Assembly: GCA_017469645.1 (NCBI GenBank)
Contig: JAFUFY010000042.1
Location: forward strand, 1 to 43,594
Source of the DNA: Campylobacter sp.
Lineage (GTDB): Bacteria > Campylobacterota > Campylobacteria > Campylobacterales > Campylobacteraceae
Reading direction: 5' to 3'
Length of the DNA: 43,594 nucleotides
Shown: positions 7,134 to 18,721 of the stretch, piece after piece
How positions within the stretch are numbered: position 1 is the first letter of the stretch
Layout: each line of letters begins with the position of its first letter
Notes under the pieces: model-generated
Databases searched by the model: none
Seen by the model: only the letters and a program-made list of their open reading frames with translations
Told to the model about the DNA's origin: nothing
Position numbers and translations under genes: made by a program

Positions 7134-7930
7134 TAGGAAAATTAAAAAATTTAAAAGAAAATTTTGAGCCAAATATCGACGCTGTCAAATTTAGCCAAAA
7201 TTTGCCAAAAATAAAAAGGCTGTTTTTGATTGAATTTATGGTTATGCTTGTTATATTTTTGTCGCTATTTTTTCTAAAATTTACTGATGACACCAACGAT
7301 TTGGCATTTATTGTGGCACTTTTTACAATTAGTTTGCGACTTATTTTTCAAAAAATTATCTATTATCACGCATATCGTGCAAAATTTAGACTGAATATGG
7401 AAAATTTTTTAGGAATTACTATACTATTTGCCATTATTACTTTTACCATTTCATTTATTGTAAAACCATTCGACTTAAAATTTTTATATTTTACATTTTT
7501 TGTATTGTCCATGTATTTATATACGCCAGTTTTTCACAAAAACCAAATTTTGCTTTTTTCTATAAGCAAAAATTACGCTTTTGTTATTTCAACGATTTTT
7601 TCATATATTTGTATCGGTTTATTTGTGCCGACTTGTGTAATAGTCGCATTTGGGGATATATTTAGTTCCCCTAATCCATTAGAAGATTTATGGCTTTTCA
7701 TAATTATTATTTTATCAGCTTTGTTGGCAAGTGCGTTTGATTTGATAGGAATTTACACGATGAAATTTAAAAAAGTCAGTAAAGTATCCGTATATACGCA
7801 TTTCGGAGTTGTTTATATTTTGGCTTTTGCTTTGTGGGTTGGCTTGATTATGTTGCCAGAGATATTAGAAAAATCAAATTATCATCTATTTCGTATTTCA
7901 AAAGAGTTGTTTATAAAACTATTCTTTTAA
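7130..7930 (+). CDS. Hypothetical polytopic membrane protein
   Basis: I do not recognise a family. The 266 residues hold about seven hydrophobic segments, beginning near residue 30 (LFLIEFMVMLVIFLSLFF) and ending near residue 245. A basic N-terminal stretch rich in Lys and Asn comes before the first segment, and there are no obvious catalytic motifs. I chose the ATG that overlaps the preceding stop (ATGA). A TTG 15 bases upstream in the same frame is possible but has no better ribosome binding site. The coupling suggests that it is co-expressed with the YjbR-type protein. Confidence 0.8.
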   Translation: MIGKLKNLKENFEPNIDAVKFSQNLPKIKRLFLIEFMVMLVIFLSLFFLKFTDDTNDLAFIVALFTISLRLIFQKIIYYHAYRAKFRLNMENFLGITILFAIITFTISFIVKPFDLKFLYFTFFVLSMYLYTPVFHKNQILLFSISKNYAFVISTIFSYICIGLFVPTCVIVAFGDIFSSPNPLEDLWLFIIIILSALLASAFDLIGIYTMKFKKVSKVSVYTHFGVVYILAFALWVGLIMLPEILEKSNYHLFRISKELFIKLFF

Positions 7931-7969
7931 ATTTGAATTTTTTGGTTTGAAAAAGGGCGAGAAATTCAG

Positions 7970-7975
7970 TATAAT
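7970..7975 (+). promoter_or_regulatory. Probable sigma-70 -10 element for the NTF2-like gene
   Basis: A perfect TATAAT lies 26 bases before the ATG of the NTF2-like gene, in an AT-rich stretch with no clear -35 element, as is usual in Campylobacter. It is followed by the AAGGAAA ribosome binding site. Confidence 0.55.
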
Positions 7976-8001
7976 TTCATATCTCATAAAAAGGAAAAAC
8001 A

Positions 8002-8319
8002 ATGCCCAATTCAAAAGAGTTAATCGCAAAATATATGGAAGTTTTTAATGCTAAAAACGCCGAAGCTTTGGGCGAATTTTACAACAAAAACGCAGTTATC
8101 CAAAGGACAAACGGCGAACCGATGTTTGGTTGGGACGAACTTTTTGGCTATATCAAAAAAGATTTGCAAAACGCAAAAGCTAGAAAAGCCGATAATATCT
8201 TTGAAGACGGCGAGTGGGTGATTTTGGAGTGGAGCGAAACAGGCGGAAAACGGGGTTGCAAGATTTTTAAAATCGTAGGCGAAAAGATTTTGGTTCAAAA
8301 AAATTATCAATCAATCTAA
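8002..8319 (+). CDS. NTF2-like / SnoaL-type nuclear transport factor 2 family protein
   Basis: A 105-residue protein with the layout of small NTF2-like domains: an N-terminal helix pair (ELIAKYMEVFNAKNAEALGEFYNKNAVI), a short GWDELFGYIKKDL helix, and then beta strands such as VILEWSETGGKRGCKIFKI. Such proteins form a conical pocket that may bind or isomerise small molecules; no specific activity can be assigned. The ATG follows AAGGAAAAAC. It is probably monocistronic: its own -10 element lies upstream, and a 149-bp AT-rich gap separates it from the AraC-type gene. Confidence 0.8.
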   Translation: MPNSKELIAKYMEVFNAKNAEALGEFYNKNAVIQRTNGEPMFGWDELFGYIKKDLQNAKARKADNIFEDGEWVILEWSETGGKRGCKIFKIVGEKILVQKNYQSI

Positions 8320-8438
8320 TTTTGCAAATTTATTATTTTGCCACGGTAATTTTGTAAATTTGCTATATAAATGTAGCCAAATTTATATAATTTTCTTGCC
8401 TAATTCTATAAATTTACTTTAACTTAAATTTAAAATTA

Positions 8439-8444
8439 TATAAT
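8439..8444 (+). promoter_or_regulatory. Probable -10 element for the AraC-type gene
   Basis: A TATAAT lies 24 bases upstream of the start codon in a very AT-rich gap, followed by the TAAGGAG ribosome binding site. A similar TATAATT around 8386 is an alternative. No operator was recognised. Confidence 0.45.
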
Positions 8445-8468
8445 TTTAAAAATTTTAAGGAGCCGAAA

Positions 8469-9368
8469 ATGGAAAATAGCGTAGAATTTTATAGAAAAGA
8501 AATTTATAATTTTATCACTTCAAAGTTTGATTTTAGCGGTATTTTAGAAACTGAAATTCCGTCTTTGAGTTTTTATAAGACGCTTGAAACTACAAATTTT
8601 TCTTGTTCTATATATGAGCCGTCTTTATGCATAATCCTACAAGGCTCAAAAGAGGTCAGCTTTGGCGATGAGCTTGCAAGTTATGGTCGCCAAAGGTATC
8701 TGCTTTCGTGCGCTCATTTGCCGATAAATGTCAAAATTCAGGAAGCTTCAAAAGATGAGCCTTTTGTATCTTTGGTTATCAAATTTAGCCTTGCCGATGT
8801 CTATGATGTCATTAAAAGTGTCGGAGAATTTAGAACTAGTCCAAATGCAAAAAGCGAAAAAGGCATACTTTTGGGCACGATAAATTCGGAGCTTTTAGAG
8901 CTTGTTTATCGTCTTGTTAGCTTGTGTGGAAAAGATAAAAAATATGTCAAAAATATGTCAAATTTGATACTCAAAGAGATACTTTATCATTTAGTTTTGA
9001 GCGAAAATAGTGGTGATTTTTTGGCTAAATTTGCCGTTAGCGGAAGTATTCCAAATAAAATTTCACTTGCTGTTGCCGAAATTCGCACGAATTTTAGCGA
9101 AAAGTTAAACATAAAAGAACTAGCAAATTTGGTCGATATGAGCGAATCATCTTTGTATCAAAATTTCAAAATCGTAACTTCGCTCTCGCCAATTCAATTT
9201 CAGAAAAAAATTCGCCTTGAAGAGGCGCGAAATATGCTAAATTCACAAAAAGCAAAGGTTTCTGACATCGCCTTTGCGGTGGGCTATGAAAGCCCGTCGC
9301 AGTTCAATAGAGAATATGCTAGAATGTATGGAATTTCACCAAAAGCCCACGCTAGTTTAGGCTTGTAG
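8469..9368 (+). CDS. AraC family transcriptional regulator
   Basis: A 299-residue regulator. The N-terminal two thirds match the AraC-type effector domain (SFYKTLETTNFSCSIYEPSLCIILQGSKEV, then FVSLVIKFSL). The C-terminal 90 residues hold two helix-turn-helix units: LNIKELANLVDMSESSLYQNF and VSDIAFAVGYESPSQFNREY, ending with ARMYGISPKA. This is the arrangement of HTH_18 regulators with an AraC_N domain. The effector and targets are unknown. A natural candidate target is the divergent or adjacent NTF2-like gene, but that is inference. It has a strong AAGGAG site. It converges on recJ across a palindromic terminator. Confidence 0.9.
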   Translation: MENSVEFYRKEIYNFITSKFDFSGILETEIPSLSFYKTLETTNFSCSIYEPSLCIILQGSKEVSFGDELASYGRQRYLLSCAHLPINVKIQEASKDEPFVSLVIKFSLADVYDVIKSVGEFRTSPNAKSEKGILLGTINSELLELVYRLVSLCGKDKKYVKNMSNLILKEILYHLVLSENSGDFLAKFAVSGSIPNKISLAVAEIRTNFSEKLNIKELANLVDMSESSLYQNFKIVTSLSPIQFQKKIRLEEARNMLNSQKAKVSDIAFAVGYESPSQFNREYARMYGISPKAHASLGL

Positions 9369-9372
9369 GCTA

Positions 9373-9390
9373 AATTCCATAGCAAATTTG

Positions 9391-9400
<10 letters not shown>
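9373..9400. terminator. Perfect 28-bp palindrome ending convergent genes
   Basis: A perfect palindrome of 14-base arms (left arm AATTCCATAGCAAA) sits between the AraC-type gene and recJ and contains the recJ stop codon. Its symmetry and T-rich flanks on the plus strand fit a terminator that works in both directions. Confidence 0.75.
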
Positions 9401-12616
<3,216 letters not shown>

Positions 12617-12723
12617 TTATTTAATGGCGTGATTATACCTTTTTTAAGGTTATAAAAGGTTTATATTGGAAATTTATAAAATTTTAGTAAAATTATGGCT
12701 TCAAATTTAAAAAAAGGAAAATA

Positions 12724-14427
12724 ATGAAAAAAATTCTTGCCGTTGTGGTTGTTTTGGTTTTATTAGGTCTTGGTGCGACATATTTTTTGGGCGGTGGCGT
12801 GCAAAATGAAGTCGAAAATTTTATCACTCAAAATAGCGAATTTGAAGTTAAAAAAAGCGAATTTAATCGCGGTTTTGGTGTATCAAACGGTGTAGTTGAG
12901 GGTTTGGTAAAAAAAGAAAAAATTTATGCCATAATTGATGAAAATGTGGAAAAATTTTTAATGGGCGAAGAAAAAGAGATAATCAATGAAGTCAAAGATG
13001 AGCTTAAAAGCTATTTTAAAGACGATTTTGAATTTAGATATGATTATGAAGTAAATCACTCTATTTTGGGCGTTGCAAATGGATTTGAAAGCAAAGGAAA
13101 AGTTACGATTTTAACGCCAAGTTATGCAAAAATTTCAAACGAGCTTTTTAATACTGCCACGCCGTTAGAAATAAATTCAAAAGTAGGCGTAAGTGGAAGT
13201 GAAATTTTAGCAAATTTAGCCGATTTAAAAAGCGATAAATTTGCATTTAGCGGCATTTCGCTTTTATCAAATTTAAATACTAACAACGAACTAAAAGATG
13301 TCAAATTTATGCTAGAAGATGGCGAATTTAAGCTTAGTGATTTAGGCAAAGAATTAGGTATAAAAGAGAGCAAAATCGCATTTGGCGGGGTGGATTACGC
13401 AATCAAATTTGCAAATCCTGTGAGTTCTACAAATTTAAGCAATGATTTAATTCCTATGGGAAATTACGAATATGATATTAGCGCAAAAAATTTTGGCATA
13501 ATCGCAGATAACAGCAATCTTTTTATGCTAAAAGATATTTCAAGTATCGGTAAAAGCGAGATTGGGGGCGAATTTGGCGTTTTAAATGACAAGAGTAAAA
13601 TCGGCTCATTTGAGCTTTACGGCACCGAGATAAAAAATATAAATTCGGATATAAATTTTCAAATCGATAAAAATTTTATCGAGTATATCGCTAAAAACGG
13701 CGTGAATTTTAAAGAATTAGGCAAGGAAGAAACTGAAAAAATCATGGCTGAGATTTTCAAAAAAGGTATGAAAATCTCGCTAAATAACCTTAGCCTAGAA
13801 AATACAAAAAGCGATAAATTATCGCTAAAATTGGATTTTGATATGAGTAATTTTGTAGGCGGAGAGAAAATTTTTGATAACATAAATTTTAAAGGCTCGT
13901 TTGTTTCTAGCGCAAGTGCGAGTGAATTTTTAAGTGTTTATCCGCATTTGGCACTTTTTGGAATTTTGGTAGAATCTCAGCTTAAAGAATTTGCAAAACC
14001 GCAAGGCAATGGATTTAGCATTGATTTTAGTTTTGATCCTAAAACAAAAGATTTTATCGTTGGCGATAAGCGAATTCCTTCACCGTTAAATGAATACAAC
14101 GACGATAAAATCGTAGCTCTTAGTGTGGGCGATTTTATGGCGATGAGAAATGATTTGTTTGCGTATCATCTCTCACAAGGCAGATTCGCCGAAAGTTTTG
14201 ATAAGATGACAAATGTTAAATTTGAAGCGATTTCAGCGAATTCAGTGCATTTATTGACCAAAAATAAAAAGTGCATAAAAGTTTCTATTTTTGAAAAAAC
14301 AGATGAAAAAGAAGCGTATATAAAATTTGAAAAAGGCGATGATGAAGAAGCGCAAATTTGCCAAAAAATTTATGAAAGCGAAACTATAAAATCCAATTTA
14401 GAACAATCCGAAGTAGAAGTTTTTTAA
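12724..14427 (+). CDS. DUF945 (YdgA-like) family protein
   Basis: A 567-residue protein with a single N-terminal hydrophobic segment (ILAVVVVLVLLGLGATYFLG) and no cleavage box, so it is probably anchored in the inner membrane with a large periplasmic part. The rest has the low-complexity beta-rich character of DUF945/YdgA proteins, with repeated FELYGTEIKNINSDINF-like and KISLNNLSLENTKSDKLSLKL-like strands. Such proteins have no settled function; AsmA-like roles in the envelope have been discussed. Start ATG after AAAAAGGAAAATA. A likely -10 (GTAAAAT) lies about 35 bases upstream. A hairpin follows the stop. Confidence 0.75.
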   Translation: MKKILAVVVVLVLLGLGATYFLGGGVQNEVENFITQNSEFEVKKSEFNRGFGVSNGVVEGLVKKEKIYAIIDENVEKFLMGEEKEIINEVKDELKSYFKDDFEFRYDYEVNHSILGVANGFESKGKVTILTPSYAKISNELFNTATPLEINSKVGVSGSEILANLADLKSDKFAFSGISLLSNLNTNNELKDVKFMLEDGEFKLSDLGKELGIKESKIAFGGVDYAIKFANPVSSTNLSNDLIPMGNYEYDISAKNFGIIADNSNLFMLKDISSIGKSEIGGEFGVLNDKSKIGSFELYGTEIKNINSDINFQIDKNFIEYIAKNGVNFKELGKEETEKIMAEIFKKGMKISLNNLSLENTKSDKLSLKLDFDMSNFVGGEKIFDNINFKGSFVSSASASEFLSVYPHLALFGILVESQLKEFAKPQGNGFSIDFSFDPKTKDFIVGDKRIPSPLNEYNDDKIVALSVGDFMAMRNDLFAYHLSQGRFAESFDKMTNVKFEAISANSVHLLTKNKKCIKVSIFEKTDEKEAYIKFEKGDDEEAQICQKIYESETIKSNLEQSEVEVF

Positions 14428-14432
14428 AGATA

Positions 14433-14478
14433 AAATTTGCAAATTTGGCATAAATTTAAAAGCCGAATTTGCAAATTT
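14433..14478. terminator. 17-bp hairpin after the DUF945 gene
   Basis: AAATTTGCAAATTTGGC pairs with the downstream arm GCCGAATTTGCAAATTT through 16 Watson-Crick pairs and one G·T pair around a 12-base loop. It lies directly after the DUF945 stop and probably ends its transcript. The remaining 216 bases up to the symporter gene are very AT-rich, with no gene; they presumably hold the symporter's promoter. Confidence 0.55.
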
Positions 14479-14694
14479 GCTACAAATTTACTCAAATTCT
14501 TTTTATTTAAATCTAAATTATCCAAAAAAATAACAATTTTTTTTAATAAAAAATTTATAATTGACTTTAAAATTTTCCAAAGTGTTACAATTTGTAATAT
14601 TTAAAATTAAATTTTGCTTAAATTGATTTAAATTTATTAGCAAATTAGTATTTGTTTTATAAAATTTGATTTAAAATTTTACGAAAGGAAAAAG

Positions 14695-16179
14695 ATGGAA
14701 GAAAACAAAAAAGAAAATTCTACTGTCTCTGCTATGGAGATCGATAATTCTCCGCACGGGGTAGAAGAAATGGCACAAGAAACGCATTATTCTAGACCAT
14801 TTCCGTTTCGCAGTATTATTATAATGGCTATTGCAGCGGTATTGTCGATTGGTTTGTATGCGATTTTGCCGTTTGAGCCAAATCCAAGCAAAGGTTTAGC
14901 TTTATTGCTATTTATCGCCATTATGTGGCTAACTGAGGCTGTGCATATTACGATTACTGCGTTGATGGTGCCAATTCTTGGCGTTTTAATCGGAGTTGGT
15001 AAGGTAACTGATGGCAAATTTACGCCAATGACAATAAAATCGGCTATGGCGACATTTGCAGACCCTACGATTTATGTATTTTTCGGTGGTTTTGCGTTAG
15101 CGGCAGCTCTTCATGTTCAAAAACTAGATCGCAAGCTTGCAATGTGGCTAATCTCAAAAGCAGGCGGTAGGCTTGGCGTTTCTGCGATCTTAATCTGTAT
15201 CGCAACTGCGTTTTTGTCAATGTGGGTTTCAAATACCGCAACTGCTGCAATTATGCTTCCTTTGGCTTTGGGGCTTTGCTCAAATATGAAGGAAGAAGAT
15301 AGGGGCACAAAACTATTTTTGCTAATCGGAATTGCCTATTCTGCTAGTATTGGCGGACTTGGAACACTAGTTGGTTCACCGCCAAATATGATTGCTGCAA
15401 AAGAGCTTGATTTTAGCTTTTTTGACTGGTTTAAAGTTGGTTTGCCGATTATGTTAATCTTATTCCCAACAATGCTTGCTGTTATGTATTTTGCATTTAA
15501 ACCAAACCTAAATCATAAAATCGAAATTCAAATTGAGCAAATTCCTTGGAATAGAGATAGGGTTTTTACTACAATAGTATTTTGCATAACTGCGTTTTTG
15601 TGGATTTTCTCAAAACCGCTAAACGGCGTTTTAACAGATATGGGAGTGCCATTTAGACTAAGCGATGCTTGGATAGCCATAGCTGCTGCCGTTAGCGTTG
15701 TAACTGGCGGTCTTGCAACTTGGAAGGAAGTTTCAGAAAATACTGAATGGGGCGTGTTGCTACTATTTGGTGGCGGTTTAACTCTAAGCGCGATTTTGGG
15801 TCAAACGGGAGCTTCATTTGTGCTAGGTAATGCCGTTGCTAGCGTTATTGGTGGATTGCCAAAAATCGTTGTAATTTTCTGCGTTGCGTTATTTATCATC
15901 GGAACGACCGAATTTACAAGCAACACAGCTTCGGCAGCCCTTTTGGTACCTGTTTTTGCTGCGATTGCAGACTCGCTTGGAATGCCAAAAGAAACGCTTG
16001 TCATCATCATCGGTATCGGAGCAAGTTGTGCATTTATCATGCCGGTTGCAACTCCGCCAAATGCACTTGTATTTGGAACGGGCGAGATAAAACAAAAAGA
16101 TCTTAGAAGATCAGGTCTTCGCATGGCACCTTGTGCGGCGATAATACTAACACTTTATACTTACATATTCTTTGCATAA
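14695..16179 (+). CDS. DASS (SLC13) family Na+/dicarboxylate or anion symporter
   Basis: A 494-residue inner-membrane transporter of the divalent anion:Na+ symporter family. About a dozen hydrophobic segments follow a hydrophilic 40-residue N terminus. The paired Na+/substrate hairpins are visible: WVSNTATAAIMLPLALG with LVGSPPNMIAAKEL in the first repeat, and TEFTSNTASAALLVPVF with ATPPNALVFGTGEI in the second. This family moves succinate, fumarate, citrate, sulfate or related anions with sodium; the exact substrate is open. It has a strong GAAAGGAAAAAG site. It stands alone, with a terminator hairpin after it. Other family members such as CitT or SdcS-like cannot be separated by eye. Confidence 0.92.
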   Translation: MEENKKENSTVSAMEIDNSPHGVEEMAQETHYSRPFPFRSIIIMAIAAVLSIGLYAILPFEPNPSKGLALLLFIAIMWLTEAVHITITALMVPILGVLIGVGKVTDGKFTPMTIKSAMATFADPTIYVFFGGFALAAALHVQKLDRKLAMWLISKAGGRLGVSAILICIATAFLSMWVSNTATAAIMLPLALGLCSNMKEEDRGTKLFLLIGIAYSASIGGLGTLVGSPPNMIAAKELDFSFFDWFKVGLPIMLILFPTMLAVMYFAFKPNLNHKIEIQIEQIPWNRDRVFTTIVFCITAFLWIFSKPLNGVLTDMGVPFRLSDAWIAIAAAVSVVTGGLATWKEVSENTEWGVLLLFGGGLTLSAILGQTGASFVLGNAVASVIGGLPKIVVIFCVALFIIGTTEFTSNTASAALLVPVFAAIADSLGMPKETLVIIIGIGASCAFIMPVATPPNALVFGTGEIKQKDLRRSGLRMAPCAAIILTLYTYIFFA

Positions 16180-16184
16180 TATGC

Positions 16185-16220
16185 AAAATTTTCGGGCGAT
16201 TAAATTCGCTCGAAAATTTT
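16185..16220. terminator. Hairpin after the symporter gene
   Basis: AAAATTTTCGGGCGA pairs with TCGCTCGAAAATTTT, one mismatch, six-base loop. It begins five bases after the symporter stop. The T runs are part of the stem, so it can function on either strand. Confidence 0.6.
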
Positions 16221-16295
16221 AAATTTATTCGAAAATTTGTCATTGAAAAATAGAAAAAATAATTTGTGAAAATAATTTAAATTAAAAAATTTAGA

Positions 16296-16311
16296 GTGCG
16301 AAAATTCGCAC
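16296..16311 (-). terminator. Intrinsic terminator after tpx
   Basis: GTGCGAA and TTCGCAC form a tight hairpin. On the minus strand it is followed by TCTAAATTTTTT, a clear T-rich tail, about 40 bases after the tpx stop. Confidence 0.75.
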
Positions 16312-16352
16312 CCTAATGCAATTTATTTAAGGATATTTTTGTAAATTTATAG

Positions 16353-16886
16353 TTACGAGTTGCAACTACATGCACAACCGCAACTTCCGCCAAGTGCTTG
16401 TTTGATAGCGTCATAGTTTGGCTCTGAACTTACTTCGCTAACGATTTCTTTATGAATAATCTTTCCGTCTGTATCGATAACAAAAATCGCTCTTGCTAAA
16501 AGTCCTGCTAGTTTTCCATCGCCCATCAAAACGCCGTAAGCCTTGCCGAAGTCTTTATTTCTAAAATCACTTGCAACGCTTATGTTTTCGATACCTTCTG
16601 TTGAGCAAAATCTACCCATAGCAAACGGCAAATCCATAGAAATCACGCTTAGTGCGACATTTTCTTTTCCTGCCATATTTTGGTTAAATTTGCGAGTTTC
16701 TGTTGCACAAACGCCGGTATCAAGAGATGGAACTACGGCTAAAATTTGAATTTTATCGCTTTTTCCGCCTACTTTGATAGTGCTTAAATCTTTTCCCACA
16801 ACTTCAACCACAGGGGCATTATCGCCAACTTTTAGTTCTGTTCCGCTCAAATTTACGGTATTTCCACCGACTGTTACAGTTGCCAT
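16353..16886 (-). CDS. tpx: Thiol peroxidase (atypical 2-Cys peroxiredoxin) with a Cys-rich tail
   Basis: Reduces hydroperoxides with thioredoxin-type donors. The peroxidatic Cys60 lies in SLDTGVCATETRKF and the resolving Cys94 in GRFCSTEGI, the spacing of Tpx enzymes. SDFRNKDFGKAYGVL and LLARAIFVIDTDGKI complete the fold. The last ten residues, GSCGCACSCNS-like, add four cysteines beyond the normal end of the family, which is usually 165–170 residues long. They could bind metal or take part in redox relay. Start ATG with GGAGAAAAA upstream. It is monocistronic, with its own terminator. Confidence 0.94.
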   Translation of the reverse strand: MATVTVGGNTVNLSGTELKVGDNAPVVEVVGKDLSTIKVGGKSDKIQILAVVPSLDTGVCATETRKFNQNMAGKENVALSVISMDLPFAMGRFCSTEGIENISVASDFRNKDFGKAYGVLMGDGKLAGLLARAIFVIDTDGKIIHKEIVSEVSSEPNYDAIKQALGGSCGCACSCNS

Positions 16887-16949
16887 TTTTTCTCCTTTAC
16901 AAAAATTAGAGTAATTTTATCCAAATAAGTTAAAAATAAGATTAAATTA

Positions 16950-17369
16950 CTACGATTTTTTGATTACAGGTGCAGTTTGTGTGAGTAGATCGTGTAAATT
17001 TAGCTTGTCTTTGCGGAAAAAACATAAAAATAATCCCACAATGCTAAATCCTGCTACAATAAAGCAGAAAAAACGAATAAATGCCTTAAAAAAGCTGATT
17101 TTTCGCCCTGTTTTTAGATCTATTAGATAAATTTGCGAGAATTTGTATCCCGGAGTTTGGGCTGATTTTGCGATGAAAACGGAAGTTATAAGCCCGTAAA
17201 TCGCCCACACGATTGCGATTGCGAATTGGTTTTCTTGAAAGGCTTCTTTTGAGCCTAAAATGAGATAGGTCGTGATATACAAAAGTGGCATTGCGATGAA
17301 AAACATATCGACGATGAACGCTTTTATGCGTAAAAAAATCGGTGCAATGCCTGCTTTTGTCTTTGCCAA
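16950..17369 (-). CDS. RDD family membrane protein
   Basis: A 139-residue inner-membrane protein. LRIKAFIVDMFFIAMPLLYI carries the Arg/Asp pair that names the RDD family. Two more hydrophobic segments follow, with the typical TPGYKFSQIYLIDLKTGRKISFFKAFIRFF stretch between them, and NLHDLLTQTAPVIKK at the end. RDD proteins have been linked to transport or ion exchange in some bacteria, but the role here is unknown. The best start is TTG (TTG-GCA-AAG), with AAGAAAGAG upstream; no suitable ATG precedes the first helix. It follows pyrE by 12 bases and is probably in the frr–pyrE unit. Confidence 0.85.
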   Translation of the reverse strand: MAKTKAGIAPIFLRIKAFIVDMFFIAMPLLYITTYLILGSKEAFQENQFAIAIVWAIYGLITSVFIAKSAQTPGYKFSQIYLIDLKTGRKISFFKAFIRFFCFIVAGFSIVGLFLCFFRKDKLNLHDLLTQTAPVIKKS

Positions 17370-17381
17370 ATTTACTCTTTC

Positions 17382-17990
17382 TTAGTTTCCGCGACTGCCC
17401 GGTTTTACGGCAACTGAGCCTGATTTACAAAGCGGACAAGAATTTGGTTCATAAATGTCAAAATCAAAATTCCCAAGCGTAAAAAGCGGTTTATCAAAAG
17501 GAAGTTTGCAACTTTCTTTGCGAGAATTTCCTAAATTTGCAACCGCACAAAATCCGCGATTTGCAAGGGCTGCAAAAGCCACCACTTCGCCGCCTAGGCT
17601 TTCGATGATTTTAGCGCTTTCCAGTGCCGATCCGCCTGTTGTGATAATGTCTTCGCAAATGATAAATTTTTCGCCATTTTTTACTTCAAAACCGCGACGG
17701 AGAGTCATAATTTTATCAACTCGCTCGGTAAAAATAAATCTTTTTTTAGAAGATTTTGCAAGTTCGTATCCTGCTAGAATTCCACCCAAAGCAGGAGAGC
17801 AAACGCTATCAAATTTAATGCCAGAATTTGCTATGATTTTAGCAAGTTCGTCGGCTAGTTTTCCTGCAAGTTCAGGGTATTCTAGCACTTTTGCGCTTTG
17901 AAGATAAAACTCAGAGTGATTTCCGCTACTTAGCAAAAAATGCCCTTGCAAATACGCTCCGTTTTCTAGGTAAATTTTTTCAATATCCAT
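17382..17990 (-). CDS. pyrE: Orotate phosphoribosyltransferase
   Basis: Joins orotate to PRPP to give OMP in pyrimidine synthesis. The N-terminal [24 protein letters not shown] is family-typical, the mid stretch [16 protein letters not shown] resembles the flexible loop side, and the PRPP motif is [21 protein letters not shown]. It ends with a Cys-x2-Cys-bearing [17 protein letters not shown] tail. I chose the ATG (MDIEKIY) two bases after the frr stop rather than the TTG two codons upstream; this gives 202 residues. It lies in the order frr–pyrE–RDD. With pyrG elsewhere in the window, two pyrimidine genes are present but not linked. Confidence 0.95.
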   Translation of the reverse strand: MDIEKIYLENGAYLQGHFLLSSGNHSEFYLQSAKVLEYPELAGKLADELAKIIANSGIKFDSVCSPALGGILAGYELAKSSKKRFIFTERVDKIMTLRRGFEVKNGEKFIICEDIITTGGSALESAKIIESLGGEVVAFAALANRGFCAVANLGNSRKESCKLPFDKPLFTLGNFDFDIYEPNSCPLCKSGSVAVKPGSRGN

Positions 17991-17992
17991 TA

Positions 17993-18550
17993 TCAAACCT
18001 TTAAAAGTTCGGCTTCTTTTGCTTTGACGGCGTCATCGATTTTGGCTGAGTAATTATCAGTGATTTTTTGCACTTCGTCGTAGCCTTTTTTAGCTTCATC
18101 TTCGCTGATAGCCTTGTCTTTTTCTAGTTTTTTAATCTCGTCGTTTGCGTCTTTTCTGATATTTCTTATGCTAATTTTTGCTTTTTCGCCCATTGCTTTG
18201 GCTTTTTTAGCATTTTCTTGTCGTTGCTCGACTGTCATTGGTGGGAAAAATAGTTTTATACTCTCGCCGTCGTTGTTTGGATTTACGCCGATATTTGCCG
18301 CAGCGATTGCGCTTTCTATCGTTTTTAGCATAGGTTTTTCCCATGGGCTAATAGTGATTGTTACGGCATCCGTTGCTAAAACTGTTGCGACTTGGTTTAA
18401 CGGAGTTTGACTTCCATAATAATCAACCGTGATATGATCTAAAATATTTATATTTACTTTACCTGTTCGTAGTGTTGTGAAGTCCTTTTTAAGGGCTTCC
18501 ATAGCCTTTTCGCCACCTGCTTTTTGGTTAGCATAAATTTGATCTAGCAT
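17993..18550 (-). CDS. frr: Ribosome recycling factor
   Basis: Splits post-termination ribosomes together with EF-G. The 185 residues from [20 protein letters not shown] give the normal length. The frame stays open for 22 codons upstream, but ATG at 18550 has AAGGA six bases before it, and RRFs start here. [29 protein letters not shown] and [30 protein letters not shown] are the conserved domain I and II stretches. It is separated from the upstream secG by a palindromic terminator, so it likely has its own promoter or depends on read-through. pyrE follows after two bases. Confidence 0.96.
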   Translation of the reverse strand: MLDQIYANQKAGGEKAMEALKKDFTTLRTGKVNINILDHITVDYYGSQTPLNQVATVLATDAVTITISPWEKPMLKTIESAIAAANIGVNPNNDGESIKLFFPPMTVEQRQENAKKAKAMGEKAKISIRNIRKDANDEIKKLEKDKAISEDEAKKGYDEVQKITDNYSAKIDDAVKAKEAELLKV

Positions 18551-18692
18551 TTGTATCCTTTTTGGTAAAAATTTTTTAATTATATCATTAAAAAAATAAG
18601 AATTTAATAATTTCAAAACACCAAAGCACTTTTAAATTTGAAAAATTTGAGATAAAAAATTGATTTTTAAAATTTAAGAGATATTTAAAAAG

Positions 18693-18720
18693 AAATTCGG
18701 GCTAAATTTAGCCCGAATTT
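18693..18720. terminator. Perfect 28-bp palindromic terminator after secG
   Basis: Two 14-base arms (AAATTCGGGCTAAA and its complement) form a perfect palindrome one base after the secG stop. On the minus strand it is followed by TTTCTTTTT-like sequence from the flank. It separates the secG fusion from frr. Confidence 0.75.
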
Positions 18721-18721
18721 T

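Noticed and set aside
15065..16124. Several minus-strand frames opposite the DASS symporter
   Set aside because: Antisense shadows of a strong coding gene; low-complexity translations and no start signals.
18551..18616. 22-codon N-terminal extension of frr
   Set aside because: The family start MLDQIYANQ has its own ribosome binding site and gives the usual 185 residues.
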